Positions 1-7,471 of a DNA stretch of 46,948 nt are shown one piece after another. This DNA is from Micromonospora sp. MP36 (GTDB taxonomy: Bacteria; Actinomycetota; Actinomycetes; Mycobacteriales; Micromonosporaceae), in assembly GCF_008119785.1 (NCBI RefSeq), contig NZ_VSFA01000056.1:1-46948 (forward strand). The letters are read 5' to 3'. The number at the start of each line of letters is the position of its first letter. Positions within the stretch are counted from its first letter, which is position 1. The notes below the pieces were generated by a model that did not search any database, had not been told where the DNA came from, and saw only the letters and a list, made by a program, of their open reading frames with translations. The translations under genes and the position numbers were made by a program.

Positions 1-467
1 GCCGCGTGAAACGACACCTTGGCGAACTGCGCGGGCTCGAGCACCGCGCGCAGGTACGCGCGGGCCAGCCGCAGCGAGCCCTCCTGCTCCACGATGTGGT
101 ACTCCGCGACGTCGTGGTTGGCGATCAGCGCGTGGCACGTACGGCCGTACCCCGCGCCGATCTCGACGATCCGCGCGCCATCCAGCCGCACCCGGTCGGC
201 AAGGAAACCGACCTCCTGCACCGCCCGCAGGTAGTCCATGTCGATCTCGTCGCCCTCGTGCCGGACGGTGATCGGATTGCCGACGTCCCGGTTCCGGGTT
301 CGGCGCAGCCGCTCGCGGTCCAGCGGGCTCAGCCGGCCGCTGACACGGTACAGCAGCGCTTTGAGGTAACGAACCCCATTGGCCCGCGGATCCCACAGCG
401 TCAACTTGAAGTTGGCGTCACCGGACCGGAATCCGGCCAGAATCTCCGTGTCGTGATCGACAGTCAC
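1..467 (-). CDS. Putative sugar O-methyltransferase, 5' part (runs off left edge)
   Basis: The first 155 codons of a minus-strand gene are present and the rest lies left of position 1. The GTG start at 467 follows a clear ribosome site (CCAGGAGGTCGG, complement of 474-485). The protein opens VTVDHDTEILAGFRSGDANF and contains a class I SAM-binding motif, VEIGAGYGRTCHALI, around residue 107. That arrangement, an N-terminal helical segment followed by the SAM motif, fits the putative sugar O-methyltransferase family found in antibiotic clusters (family assignment from memory). It is divergent from rmlA and fits a role in methylating a deoxysugar or a tailored aromatic. The acceptor cannot be told from this fragment. 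Confidence 0.75.
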   Translation of the reverse strand, partial: MTVDHDTEILAGFRSGDANFKLTLWDPRANGVRYLKALLYRVSGRLSPLDRERLRRTRNRDVGNPITVRHEGDEIDMDYLRAVQEVGFLADRVRLDGARIVEIGAGYGRTCHALIANHDVAEYHIVEQEGSLRLARAYLRAVLEPAQFAKVSFHA

Positions 468-672
468 TGTTACCGACCTCCTGGATGAGCGGAGCCCGAA
501 CGGCCCGGCGAACTGGAGTATTCGCCGTTTCCCGGACGGTTGCGCCTTTGAGAATGCGCACCGCCGGGCCGCTCGCGGGAGGGCCGAGCGCACCGCATTT
601 CAGGAGACCTGGGGCGCCGGTCGCCCGCCACATACTGGTGCTCCGGCAGATCCGACTCGACGAACGGACCCG

Positions 673-1548
673 ATGGTGAAGGGAATTGTTCTCGCCGGTG
701 GCACCGGTACGCGGCTATACCCGCTCACGCTGGCGACGTCCAAACAGCTGCTGCCCGTCTACGACAAACCGATGCTCTACTACCCGCTCTCGGTGCTCAT
801 GCTGGCCGGGATCCGGGACATCCTGATCATCTCAAACCCGGACGTGGTCCCGCACATGCGGCACCTGCTCGGCGACGGGTCTCGGCTGGGCCTGAACGTC
901 AGCTACGCCGAGCAGAAGGAGCCGCGCGGCATCGCGGAGGCGTTCCTGATCGGCGCCGGCCACATCGGGCACGACCGGTCCGCGCTGATCCTCGGCGACA
1001 ACCTTTTCCACGGCGCCGGCTTCTACAACCTGTTGCAGCGGGAGGCCCACTCGGTCGAGGGCTGCACGCTGTTCGGCTACTCCGTCTCGGACCCCGAGCG
1101 CTACGGCATCGCCGAGACCGACGCGGACGGCCGGCTGATCTCGATTTCCGAGAAGCCCCGCCGGCCGCGCTCCAACCAGGCGATCACCGGCCTTTACTTC
1201 TACGACAACGACGTGGTGAGCATCGCCGCCGGCCTGAGCCCGTCGGATCGCGGCGAACTGGAGATCACCGACGTCAACCAGGAGTACCTGCGGCAGCGCC
1301 GGGCCGGGTTGGTGCCGCTGAGCCGCGGCTACACCTGGATGGACTGCGGCACGCACGCCAGCCTGCTCGCCGCCAGCCAGTACGTGCAGGTGATCCAGGA
1401 GCGGCAGGGGGTGCGGGTGGCCTGCCTCGAGGAGATCGCCCTGCGCATGGGCTTCATCGACGCCGAGACCTGCTACGAGCTCGGTGCCGGCATGCGCCAG
1501 TCGGACTACGGCCGCTACCTCACCGAGATCGCCTACGCACTCGATTAA
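673..1548 (+). CDS. rmlA: Glucose-1-phosphate thymidylyltransferase (RmlA)
   Basis: A 291-residue cytosolic nucleotidyltransferase that makes dTDP-glucose from dTTP and glucose-1-phosphate, the entry step to dTDP-deoxysugars. The N-terminal signature GGTGTRLYPLT (residues 9-19) is the nucleotide-binding loop. SKQLLPVYDKPMLYYPLS, the EKP segment and ELEITDVNQEYL are typical of short bacterial RmlA proteins, and the length matches the family. The ribosome site before ATG 673 is weak (ACGAACGGACCCG). It is followed 8 nt later by the AhpD-like gene, so the two are probably co-transcribed. The partner 4,6-dehydratase rmlB is not adjacent but lies at 45135-46133. Confidence 0.95.
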   Translation: MVKGIVLAGGTGTRLYPLTLATSKQLLPVYDKPMLYYPLSVLMLAGIRDILIISNPDVVPHMRHLLGDGSRLGLNVSYAEQKEPRGIAEAFLIGAGHIGHDRSALILGDNLFHGAGFYNLLQREAHSVEGCTLFGYSVSDPERYGIAETDADGRLISISEKPRRPRSNQAITGLYFYDNDVVSIAAGLSPSDRGELEITDVNQEYLRQRRAGLVPLSRGYTWMDCGTHASLLAASQYVQVIQERQGVRVACLEEIALRMGFIDAETCYELGAGMRQSDYGRYLTEIAYALD

Positions 1549-1556
1549 GGACGACG

Positions 1557-2624
1557 ATGGGAAGACTGCTGAGAGCGGCGACCCGCCGCATCGCGCCGGC
1601 CCACATCCGGTACGTCCGGCCGGTGCCGCCGGAGACCGCCGCCGAACCGGTCGCGCGGGTCTACCGCCAGGTCGAGGCGGACTTCGGGATGCTGGCCCCG
1701 CCGGTGGCGCTGCACGCCCCGGCACCACCGGTGCTCGCCGCGTGCTGGAGCATCCTGCGCGAGACGCTGCTGGTGCCCGGCCGGGCAAGCCGCGCCGACA
1801 AAGAGGCGGTCGCCGCGGCCGTCTCGGTGGCCAACCGCTGCCCGTACTGCCTGGACGTGCACGGCGCCGCGCTGACGGGCCTGCTCGCCGGCCCGGACGC
1901 CGCCCGCATCGCGGCCGGTGGGATCGACAAGGTGATCGACCCCCGGCTGCGCGCCCTGGTCCGCTGGGCGCGGACCGGCGAGGGGCCGGAGCCGTTCCCA
2001 CCCGCGCAGCGGCCCGAACTGGCCGGGGTCGCGCTGATCTTCCACTACATAAACCGCATGGTCAACGTGTTCCTGCGGGACTCACCGCTCCCGGCCGTGC
2101 CGAGGCCGGCCGAGCGGGTCCTGCGGCGCACCGCGGCGTCGGTGCTGGGCCGGCTCGGCCGGGTCCAGGTCGCGGCGGGCTCGTCGCTGGACCTGCTGCC
2201 CGACGCCGGCCCGCTGGAGGGCACCGCCTGGGCCGCGACCGTGCCGCACATCGCCCAGGCCTTGAACCGCGGCGGTGCCGCCATCGCCGCCGCCGGCGAA
2301 CGAAGTGTCCCGACCCGCGTGCGGGAACTCGTCGAGGCCCGGCTGGACGACCCGGACTTCGAGGGGCCCGGCATCAGCGCCCGGGCGTGGCTGGACGGGA
2401 CGGTCCGGCCGCTGCCGCCGGCGGATCGACCGGCCGCGCGGGTGGCAATGCTGACCGCGTACGCGTCCTATCGAGTCACCCCGGAACTGGTCGCGCAGTG
2501 TCGCTCGGACGACGCGCAGCTCATCGAACTGACTGCCTGGGCGGCGTTCGCCGCGGCCCGTCGGACCGCCGGCCGGCTCGAGCCGCATGAGGGCAAGCGA
2601 GGAGATGTGAGCCCGCCCGTCTGA
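1557..2624 (+). CDS. Carboxymuconolactone decarboxylase/AhpD-like protein
   Basis: A 355-residue protein whose first half carries the AhpD/CMD signature: helix EAVAAAVSVANR followed by CPYCLDVH (residues ~98-105), that is the CxxCxxxH redox/proton-relay motif. The protein is about twice the usual single-domain AhpD length. The C-terminal half (residues ~180-355) is Ala/Arg-rich and likely helical, and I do not recognise it. The start ATG 1557 follows AAGGACGACG closely. In AhpD-like proteins the paired cysteines support peroxidase or disulfide-reductase chemistry, and in some biosynthetic clusters homologues are assigned to oxidant defence. A role in protecting the producer or reducing a pathway thiol is inference. 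The C-terminal end abuts a decayed SDR fragment. Confidence 0.75.
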   Translation: MGRLLRAATRRIAPAHIRYVRPVPPETAAEPVARVYRQVEADFGMLAPPVALHAPAPPVLAACWSILRETLLVPGRASRADKEAVAAAVSVANRCPYCLDVHGAALTGLLAGPDAARIAAGGIDKVIDPRLRALVRWARTGEGPEPFPPAQRPELAGVALIFHYINRMVNVFLRDSPLPAVPRPAERVLRRTAASVLGRLGRVQVAAGSSLDLLPDAGPLEGTAWAATVPHIAQALNRGGAAIAAAGERSVPTRVRELVEARLDDPDFEGPGISARAWLDGTVRPLPPADRPAARVAMLTAYASYRVTPELVAQCRSDDAQLIELTAWAAFAAARRTAGRLEPHEGKRGDVSPPV

Positions 2625-2628
2625 CTGC

Positions 2629-2815
2629 CACGCTCATCCCGATGGCTGAGCTGTTCGCAGCCAGGGAGCGCTGGTCCCGTTCGGTGACCCCGCCGACGTG
2701 TCCGAGGCCGTGCTGTTCCCTCCTATCGTCCCGCTCGGCGTATCTCACCGGCCAGGACCTCGCCGTGGAGGACGGCCCGCTCGGTTCCGTCCCGATGACC
2801 CAGATGCCCGGCTGA
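2629..2815 (+). pseudogene. Short-chain dehydrogenase C-terminal remnant with frameshifts
   Basis: No intact frame crosses this gap, but stitched frames read as the end of an SDR: MAELFAARE, then after a frame change ALVPFGDPADVSEAVLF, then after another change LLSSRSAYLTGQDLAVEDG, ending at TGA 2813-2815. The pattern FGDPADVxEAVLFLxS...SAYLTGQDLAVDGG is the classical SDR C-terminus. Two shifts (near 2668 and near 2740) and the loss of the whole N-terminal Rossmann part show that it is dead. The upstream AhpD-like gene stops 4 nt before the remnant, so a deletion or rearrangement probably removed the rest. Confidence 0.7.
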
Positions 2816-2859
2816 CCCACCAAGCAGCCGAATCGCACAGAGAAAGGGTGGATCCACCG

Positions 2860-4236
2860 ATGGGGAAGAAACCACGCCGGGCGCTGGTGCTCGGCGGCAG
2901 CTACGCCGGCCTGTTCGCCGCGCGAGTGCTGACTGAGCAGTACGACGAGGTCCTGATCGTCGATCGGGACAAGCTGGTCGGTGAGCGGGGACCGCGCCGC
3001 GGTCGCCCGCAAGGCAAGCACATCAACGCCATGCACGTCCGCGGCCTGCAGGTGACCGAGGAGCTGTTCCCCGGCTTCATCGACGAGCTCATCGCGGACG
3101 GCTGCCCGACCGGCGACTACGCCGGCTCGTGCCGCTGGTATTTCAACGGCAAGCCGCTGGTCCGCGAGGACATCGGCTACATCGCGGTGCCGGCCACGGC
3201 CCCGCTGATGGAACGACACCTCCGGGAGCGCGTCGAGCAGCTGCCCCGCGTGCGGTTCGTCGAGCGCCGCGACATCGTTGGGCTGGAGGCCACGCCGGAC
3301 CGTTCGCGGATCACCGGCGCCCGGCTGCGCGATCTGGACAACGACCGGGACGAGGTGATCGAGGCCGATCTGGTCATCGACGCCACCGGGCGCGGCTCGC
3401 GGACCCCGGCGATGCTGGAGCGGTTCGGCTACGAGCGGGTTCCCGAGGAGCGCATCAAGATCAACCTCGGGTACGTGACGCAGCACTACGAACTGGACGA
3501 CGACCCGTGGGACGGCGACCTGGCCATTATCCCGGTGGCGTTCCCCGCCTCGCCGCGCGGCGCGATCTTCACCCAGACCGACCACGGCAAGGTGGAGCTC
3601 ACCACCTACGGCCTGCTCGGCGACCACCCGCCGACCGACCAGGAGGGCTTCTACGACTTCATCCGGTCGTTGGCGATCCCGGATATCGCCGACGCCCTCA
3701 AGTCGGCCCGCCCGATCGACGAGCCCGTCCCCTTCCACTACCCGGTCACGCTGCGCCGGCGCTACGAGCGGATGTCCCGCCTGCCGGCCGGTCTGCTGGT
3801 CACCGGCGACGCGGTCACCAGTTTCAACCCGGTGTACGCGCAGGGCATGACGGTGGCCGCGGTCGCCGCCCTGACGATCCGCCGTCACCTGAGCCGGCAC
3901 GGCGAGCCCGACCCGGCCGCGTACTTCCGGGACCTGGCCCGCGACTGCATCGATGCGCCGTGGGAGATGACCACGACGGTCGACCTGAACTTCCCGGACG
4001 TGCCCGGCCACCGTTCCTTCAAGATGCGCCTGGTGCAGCGCTACCTGCGGCTCGTGCAGGCGGCGGCGACCCGCGACCCGAAGGTCACCACGGCGTACCT
4101 ACGGGCCGCGGGCATGGTCGACACCCCGCAGTCGCTGATGCGCCCCGCGACGCTGTGGCGCGTGCTGCGCGGCGCTTTCGCGCGGACCTCCCCCACCGAC
4201 CGGCCGCGTCAGCCGACCCTCGCCCAGTCGAGCTGA
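2860..4236 (+). CDS. FAD-dependent monooxygenase/epoxidase-like oxidoreductase
   Basis: A 458-residue flavoprotein of the group A monooxygenase fold. The N-terminal dinucleotide motif is RALVLGGSYAGLFAARVL (residues ~6-23) followed by the acidic strand end LIVDRDKL. A central ADLVIDATGRGSRTP resembles the FAD/NADPH DG segment, and GDAVTSFNPVYAQGMTVAA near residue 310 is the FAD pyrophosphate/ribityl motif. Halogenase WxWxIP is absent. ATG 2860 is preferred over the upstream extension because that extension runs through the SDR remnant and because GAGAAAGGG lies about 12 nt ahead. It could oxidise an enediyne core, an aromatic or a polyene; the substrate is unknown. Two strong hairpins directly downstream end the transcript. 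Confidence 0.85.
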   Translation: MGKKPRRALVLGGSYAGLFAARVLTEQYDEVLIVDRDKLVGERGPRRGRPQGKHINAMHVRGLQVTEELFPGFIDELIADGCPTGDYAGSCRWYFNGKPLVREDIGYIAVPATAPLMERHLRERVEQLPRVRFVERRDIVGLEATPDRSRITGARLRDLDNDRDEVIEADLVIDATGRGSRTPAMLERFGYERVPEERIKINLGYVTQHYELDDDPWDGDLAIIPVAFPASPRGAIFTQTDHGKVELTTYGLLGDHPPTDQEGFYDFIRSLAIPDIADALKSARPIDEPVPFHYPVTLRRRYERMSRLPAGLLVTGDAVTSFNPVYAQGMTVAAVAALTIRRHLSRHGEPDPAAYFRDLARDCIDAPWEMTTTVDLNFPDVPGHRSFKMRLVQRYLRLVQAAATRDPKVTTAYLRAAGMVDTPQSLMRPATLWRVLRGAFARTSPTDRPRQPTLAQSS

Positions 4237-4254
4237 GCCCCGCCGGTCCGGACC

Positions 4255-4288
4255 GGGCCCGTCGTGCATCCCCCCGCACGACGGGCCC
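4255..4288 (+). terminator. Rho-independent-like terminator, first of two
   Basis: A perfect 13-bp stem, GGGCCCGTCGTGC / GCACGACGGGCCC, closes an 8-nt loop 18 nt after the stop of the FAD monooxygenase gene. No T-run follows, as is common in high-GC actinomycetes. Confidence 0.8.
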
Positions 4289-4322
4289 TCTCTGTGCGGG
4301 CGGCTCCTGTCTGCAGCACGAG

Positions 4323-4351
4323 AAGTGCCCCCGCCGTTGGCGGGGGCACTT
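4323..4351 (+). terminator. Rho-independent-like terminator, second of two
   Basis: A perfect 13-bp stem, AAGTGCCCCCGCC / GGCGGGGGCACTT, with a GTT loop. It lies 34 nt after the first hairpin and 143 nt before the next start codon, so the 4495 gene must have its own promoter downstream of this hairpin. Confidence 0.85.
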
Positions 4352-4494
4352 CCGGGAAGGGGCAGCGCACGATGCGCACCACCCAGGCAGCCGGTCTACT
4401 CCGCGCGTGCCCGCCGGTGAAAAGAGCACGATGCAAGTTGCTCCGCGCACCGTTCTTTTCACAATTGAAGGGAAATGACGGCAAAGAGGCGGCG

Positions 4495-5640
4495 ATGACA
4501 CCTACGATGCGGGACTGGCTCTTCGCCGGTATCTACCTGGCGCCCTGCCGCTTCGCGAAAGCGGAGGCATTCGTCTCCGGTGTCGAGCCCCACCTGCCCC
4601 TGGACGACGTCGTACCGGTCGGGGTGGCGACCGACATGCTGCGCCGGGCCGCCGCGTCGCTGGACGGCGACGGCGGCTGCGCGGACGACGTCACCGCGGC
4701 CCGCCAGCTCACCGCGGCCCAGCTTCGTGAGCTGGCGGATGCCCCACTGATGCTCGCCAGCAGCGGGACGGAGCACGCGGTGATCGCCGCGGCTGGGCCG
4801 CTGCGCGACCGGCTCACCGCGGCCGGCGTGGACGTGGCCGCGATGACCGTCACGGTTGGGTCGGTCTTCCCGGAGCCGTACGCCGCGTCGGAGCGCGCGT
4901 CCATCTCGCTCGGCGCGTCGCAGGCCGCCCGGCATCAGCTTGAGCCCGGTGTCTATCTGCGACTGTCCCGGCTGCGCCCGTTCCTGAGCATCACCCAGGC
5001 CGCGCGCGGGCTGGTGCACGCCGCCGCGGCCGCCGGGCCGGACGGGTCCGACCGGGGCCTCGAGCAGGGGCTCGCCGAGGTGCTCGGGCTCTGCTACGCG
5101 GCGGCCACGGTGGTGCCGCGCACGGTGTTGCGGTCGATCCTCATCCATGACCGGCACCGCGCCGCATCGTCGTGGCCGGGCGTCCGCTCCGGGCACCTCC
5201 GGCAGGCCGCGCTGCTCTACCGCGAATTCGGCATCGCCGGCCTGGCCGCACTGGTCTCCGGCGGACGGCTCCGCATCGCGGAGGCCGAGGTGGCCATTCT
5301 GACCGGCCGGCACCGTGAGCTCGACCTGCCGCGCGGGCCGGGCGACGAGGTCACCACCTGGCTGCTCGACCACCTCTGCGGCGGGCTGTTGCCGTCCTAT
5401 CTGGTCTCCCCGCTCGATCTGGTGCTGCTGGACGCCGTCCAGGACGGCGCCAGCGTCGCCGACGTGTGTGCCGCCGCCGGGGTCCCGGTGTCGGTCGGCA
5501 CTGCGCGGCTCGAGCGGCTGAGCGGGTCGGCGGCGCTGTTCGCGCTGTCCGGCGGGGTGGTGGCGTCCTCGATCCTGCCCCGATATCGGGAGGCGGAGCA
5601 GCAGTCCGGTCAGCCGGTGCTGCGCTGGCTGGCCGGGTGA
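4495..5640 (+). CDS. Unrecognised 381-residue protein
   Basis: The frame is open from 4264, but ATG 4495 is chosen because two terminator hairpins lie in the upstream part and AAAGAGGCGG sits just ahead of it. The protein begins MTPTMRDWLFAGIYLAPCRF, has no signal peptide, and is Ala/Leu-rich and probably mostly helical. A region around residues 135-200 (LGASQAARHQLEPGVYLRL, FLSITQAARGLVHAAAAA) and a C-terminal part with VADVCAAAGVPVSVGTARLE resembling a degenerate helix-turn-helix can be seen. Neither gives a secure family. It stands alone between terminators and converges on the hydroxylase gene. Codon use looks like the neighbours. Function not assigned. Confidence 0.75.
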   Translation: MTPTMRDWLFAGIYLAPCRFAKAEAFVSGVEPHLPLDDVVPVGVATDMLRRAAASLDGDGGCADDVTAARQLTAAQLRELADAPLMLASSGTEHAVIAAAGPLRDRLTAAGVDVAAMTVTVGSVFPEPYAASERASISLGASQAARHQLEPGVYLRLSRLRPFLSITQAARGLVHAAAAAGPDGSDRGLEQGLAEVLGLCYAAATVVPRTVLRSILIHDRHRAASSWPGVRSGHLRQAALLYREFGIAGLAALVSGGRLRIAEAEVAILTGRHRELDLPRGPGDEVTTWLLDHLCGGLLPSYLVSPLDLVLLDAVQDGASVADVCAAAGVPVSVGTARLERLSGSAALFALSGGVVASSILPRYREAEQQSGQPVLRWLAG

Positions 5641-5665
5641 CGACGGGGCCGGGCCGGGAGCGCAC

Positions 5666-5693
5666 CTGACGGATCGGCACGGCCGTCCGTCAG
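5666..5693. terminator. Short convergent terminator hairpin
   Basis: CTGACGGA (5666-5673) pairs with TCCGTCAG (5686-5693) in the 63-nt gap between two converging genes, so it could serve both strands. The stem is only 8 bp. Confidence 0.45.
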
Positions 5694-5703
5694 CGGGCGC
5701 CCA

Positions 5704-7206
5704 TCAGCGTTCCGGGGTCCACAGGTCGGGGGCGGTCCAGCCGTCCAGGTCGTACTCGGCAAGGCACTGCTCGGCGAAGGCCTTGTAGCCGTCGATCAGC
5801 CCGGTCGCGGTCTGCGCGTGCAACAGCTCGACCCGGGTGTTCTCGTGGTTGCCGGCGTAGTTGCGCTCGTAGAGCTCGTGCCGGCCACCGAACTCGGTGC
5901 CGGTCGCGTCCCAGAGCAGCTTCATCACCTTGACCCGCTGCTCGGCGTCGGAGCCGTCCGAGCCGCGCAGGTACCGATCGAGGTAGGGCCGGATCTCCGG
6001 GTTGCGGAAGTCGTCGGCGCTGGAGTTCACGTAGATGAGCCCGCTGGCCACGTCCTGCTGGATGATCTCCTTGACCCGCGGGTAGCCGATCTGCATGAAC
6101 CAGCGGTACGCCATGCCGTACTGCGGGTTGGGCAGCAGCGCGCCGTTCTTCCACTGCACCGGGTTGCGGGCGGCGGCGTCCGAGAGGCCCCAGAACAGAT
6201 TGCGCCACGCGAGCACCTCGCCGAGGCGGCTCTGCACCCCGCGGAAGTCCTTGGTGCCGGTCAGCTCCAGGGCCTTGGCGAGCAGGCCGGCGAGGAACTC
6301 GAGCTTGACCGCGAGCCGGGTGCAGCCGTGGAAGGTGAACCGCTCGGAGAAGCCGGACTGGCCGGCGAACATCTGCACCTTGCCGAGATTTCCGTACACG
6401 AACACGCTCTCCCACGGCACCAGCACCTGGTCGAGCACCAGGATGGTGTCGTTCTCGTCGAGCCGGGACGAGAGCGGGTAGTCGAACGGCGTGCCGACCG
6501 CGGCCGCGTTCGCCCCGTACGACGGACGGCAGATCAGCTTCACCCCGGGCGCGCCCATCGGCACGGTGGCGATCAGCGCGAACTCCTTCTTGCGGATCGG
6601 CAGGCCGAAGTGGGCGATGAAGTTGTAGTGGCTCAGCGCCGACCCGGTGGCGACCACCTTGGCGCCGCTGACGATCAGACCGGCGTCCGTCTCCCGTTCG
6701 ACCCGGATGTAGACGTCGGCCACCTGGTCCGGCGGCCGGTTGCGGTCCACCGGCGGGTGCACGATGGCGTGGTTCCAGAAGAGCACCTTCTCCTGCGACT
6801 CCTGGTACCAGCGTTCGGCGTTGTCGCTGTACGGCGCGTAGAAGCCGGCGTTGGCCCCGAGCGTGCCGAGGAACGACGCCTTGTAGTCGGGGCTGCGCCC
6901 CATCCAGCCGTAGCTCATCCGCGCCCAGGCCGCGATGGCGCGCTGGTCGGCGATCATGTCGTCGACGGTGTGCGGGGTGCGGAAGAACGGGTGGGTGAAG
7001 CCGCCCGAGCCGGTGTCGGTGGGCGCGGTCAGCACGTCACGGTGGGCCGGGTCGTGCAGCGCGTCGTAGAGCCGGGCGGTCATCCGCACCGGGTTGCGGA
7101 AAGCCGGGTGGGTGGTGACGTCCTTGACCCGCTCGCCGTAGAGGAACACCTCACGGCCGTCGCGCAGGCTCTCGACGTACTCCTCCCCGGTCAGCGGCCG
7201 GGTCAT
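5704..7206 (-). CDS. FADH2-dependent phenol hydroxylase, HpaB/SgcC type
   Basis: A 500-residue oxygenase component of the 4-hydroxyphenylacetate 3-monooxygenase family. It matches in length and in segments: MTRPLTGEEYVESLRDGREVF at the start, then TGSGGFTHPFFRTPHTVDDM, ARMSYGWMGRSPDYKASFLG, HAIVHPPVDRNRP, GLIVSGAKVVATGSALSHYNF and GRHELYERNYAGNHENTRVE. Family members hydroxylate a phenol ortho to OH using FADH2 from a separate reductase. In C-1027, SgcC does this on PCP-bound beta-tyrosine. No flavin reductase is in the window, so it must come from elsewhere. Start ATG 7206 overlaps the TGA of the upstream remnant (ATGA), indicating translational coupling. Last gene of the aminomutase A operon. 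Confidence 0.92.
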   Translation of the reverse strand: MTRPLTGEEYVESLRDGREVFLYGERVKDVTTHPAFRNPVRMTARLYDALHDPAHRDVLTAPTDTGSGGFTHPFFRTPHTVDDMIADQRAIAAWARMSYGWMGRSPDYKASFLGTLGANAGFYAPYSDNAERWYQESQEKVLFWNHAIVHPPVDRNRPPDQVADVYIRVERETDAGLIVSGAKVVATGSALSHYNFIAHFGLPIRKKEFALIATVPMGAPGVKLICRPSYGANAAAVGTPFDYPLSSRLDENDTILVLDQVLVPWESVFVYGNLGKVQMFAGQSGFSERFTFHGCTRLAVKLEFLAGLLAKALELTGTKDFRGVQSRLGEVLAWRNLFWGLSDAAARNPVQWKNGALLPNPQYGMAYRWFMQIGYPRVKEIIQQDVASGLIYVNSSADDFRNPEIRPYLDRYLRGSDGSDAEQRVKVMKLLWDATGTEFGGRHELYERNYAGNHENTRVELLHAQTATGLIDGYKAFAEQCLAEYDLDGWTAPDLWTPER

Positions 7207-7391
7207 CGCCGTGCTCCGCCTCGCCGGGCGAGCGGGGCCGCCGCACCGTGGATCAGCTGGAGGCCGTCCGCACGCTGCCATGCGACGAGCCCGGGCGCCA
7301 TGGCCCGGGCTCGTTCGATCAACTCGGTCGGGGCGGAAGGGGGTGCAGGCGGCGTGGCGCCCGGCTCACCCACGTTCGAGATGACGGTCAT
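7203..7391 (-). pseudogene. N-terminal remnant of an acyl-CoA-dehydrogenase-fold monooxygenase
   Basis: A 62-codon frame starting MTVISNVG and containing TELIERARAMAPGLVAWQR. This matches the N-terminus of the monooxygenase at 25359-26597 (MTV...VLIERAKAMAPALVARQR) in sequence and in distance from the start. After the shared QR the similarity ends and the frame becomes Ala/Arg-rich until a TGA that overlaps the hydroxylase ATG. The full-length relative is about 410 residues, so this is a truncated paralogue. The overlap means that ribosomes translating it would feed the hydroxylase gene, so it may persist as a coupling leader. Confidence 0.7.
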
Positions 7392-7471
7392 GCCGACAGC
7401 CTCACACCGGGGTGGTCGGCACGGCATCTCCGCCGATGCTCAGCGACGGGCGGCCAGGGTGGCCGGCCGGC

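Noticed and set aside
2593..2607. 15-mer shared with 23540-23554 (GCAAGCGAGGAGATG)
   Set aside because: One copy is in the end of a coding region, and similarity stops after the 15-mer. About one such pair is expected by chance in 47 kb of biased sequence, so it is not counted as a fourth element.
4264..4494. Extended N-terminus for the 381-residue protein
   Set aside because: It contains the second terminator hairpin and no ribosome site.
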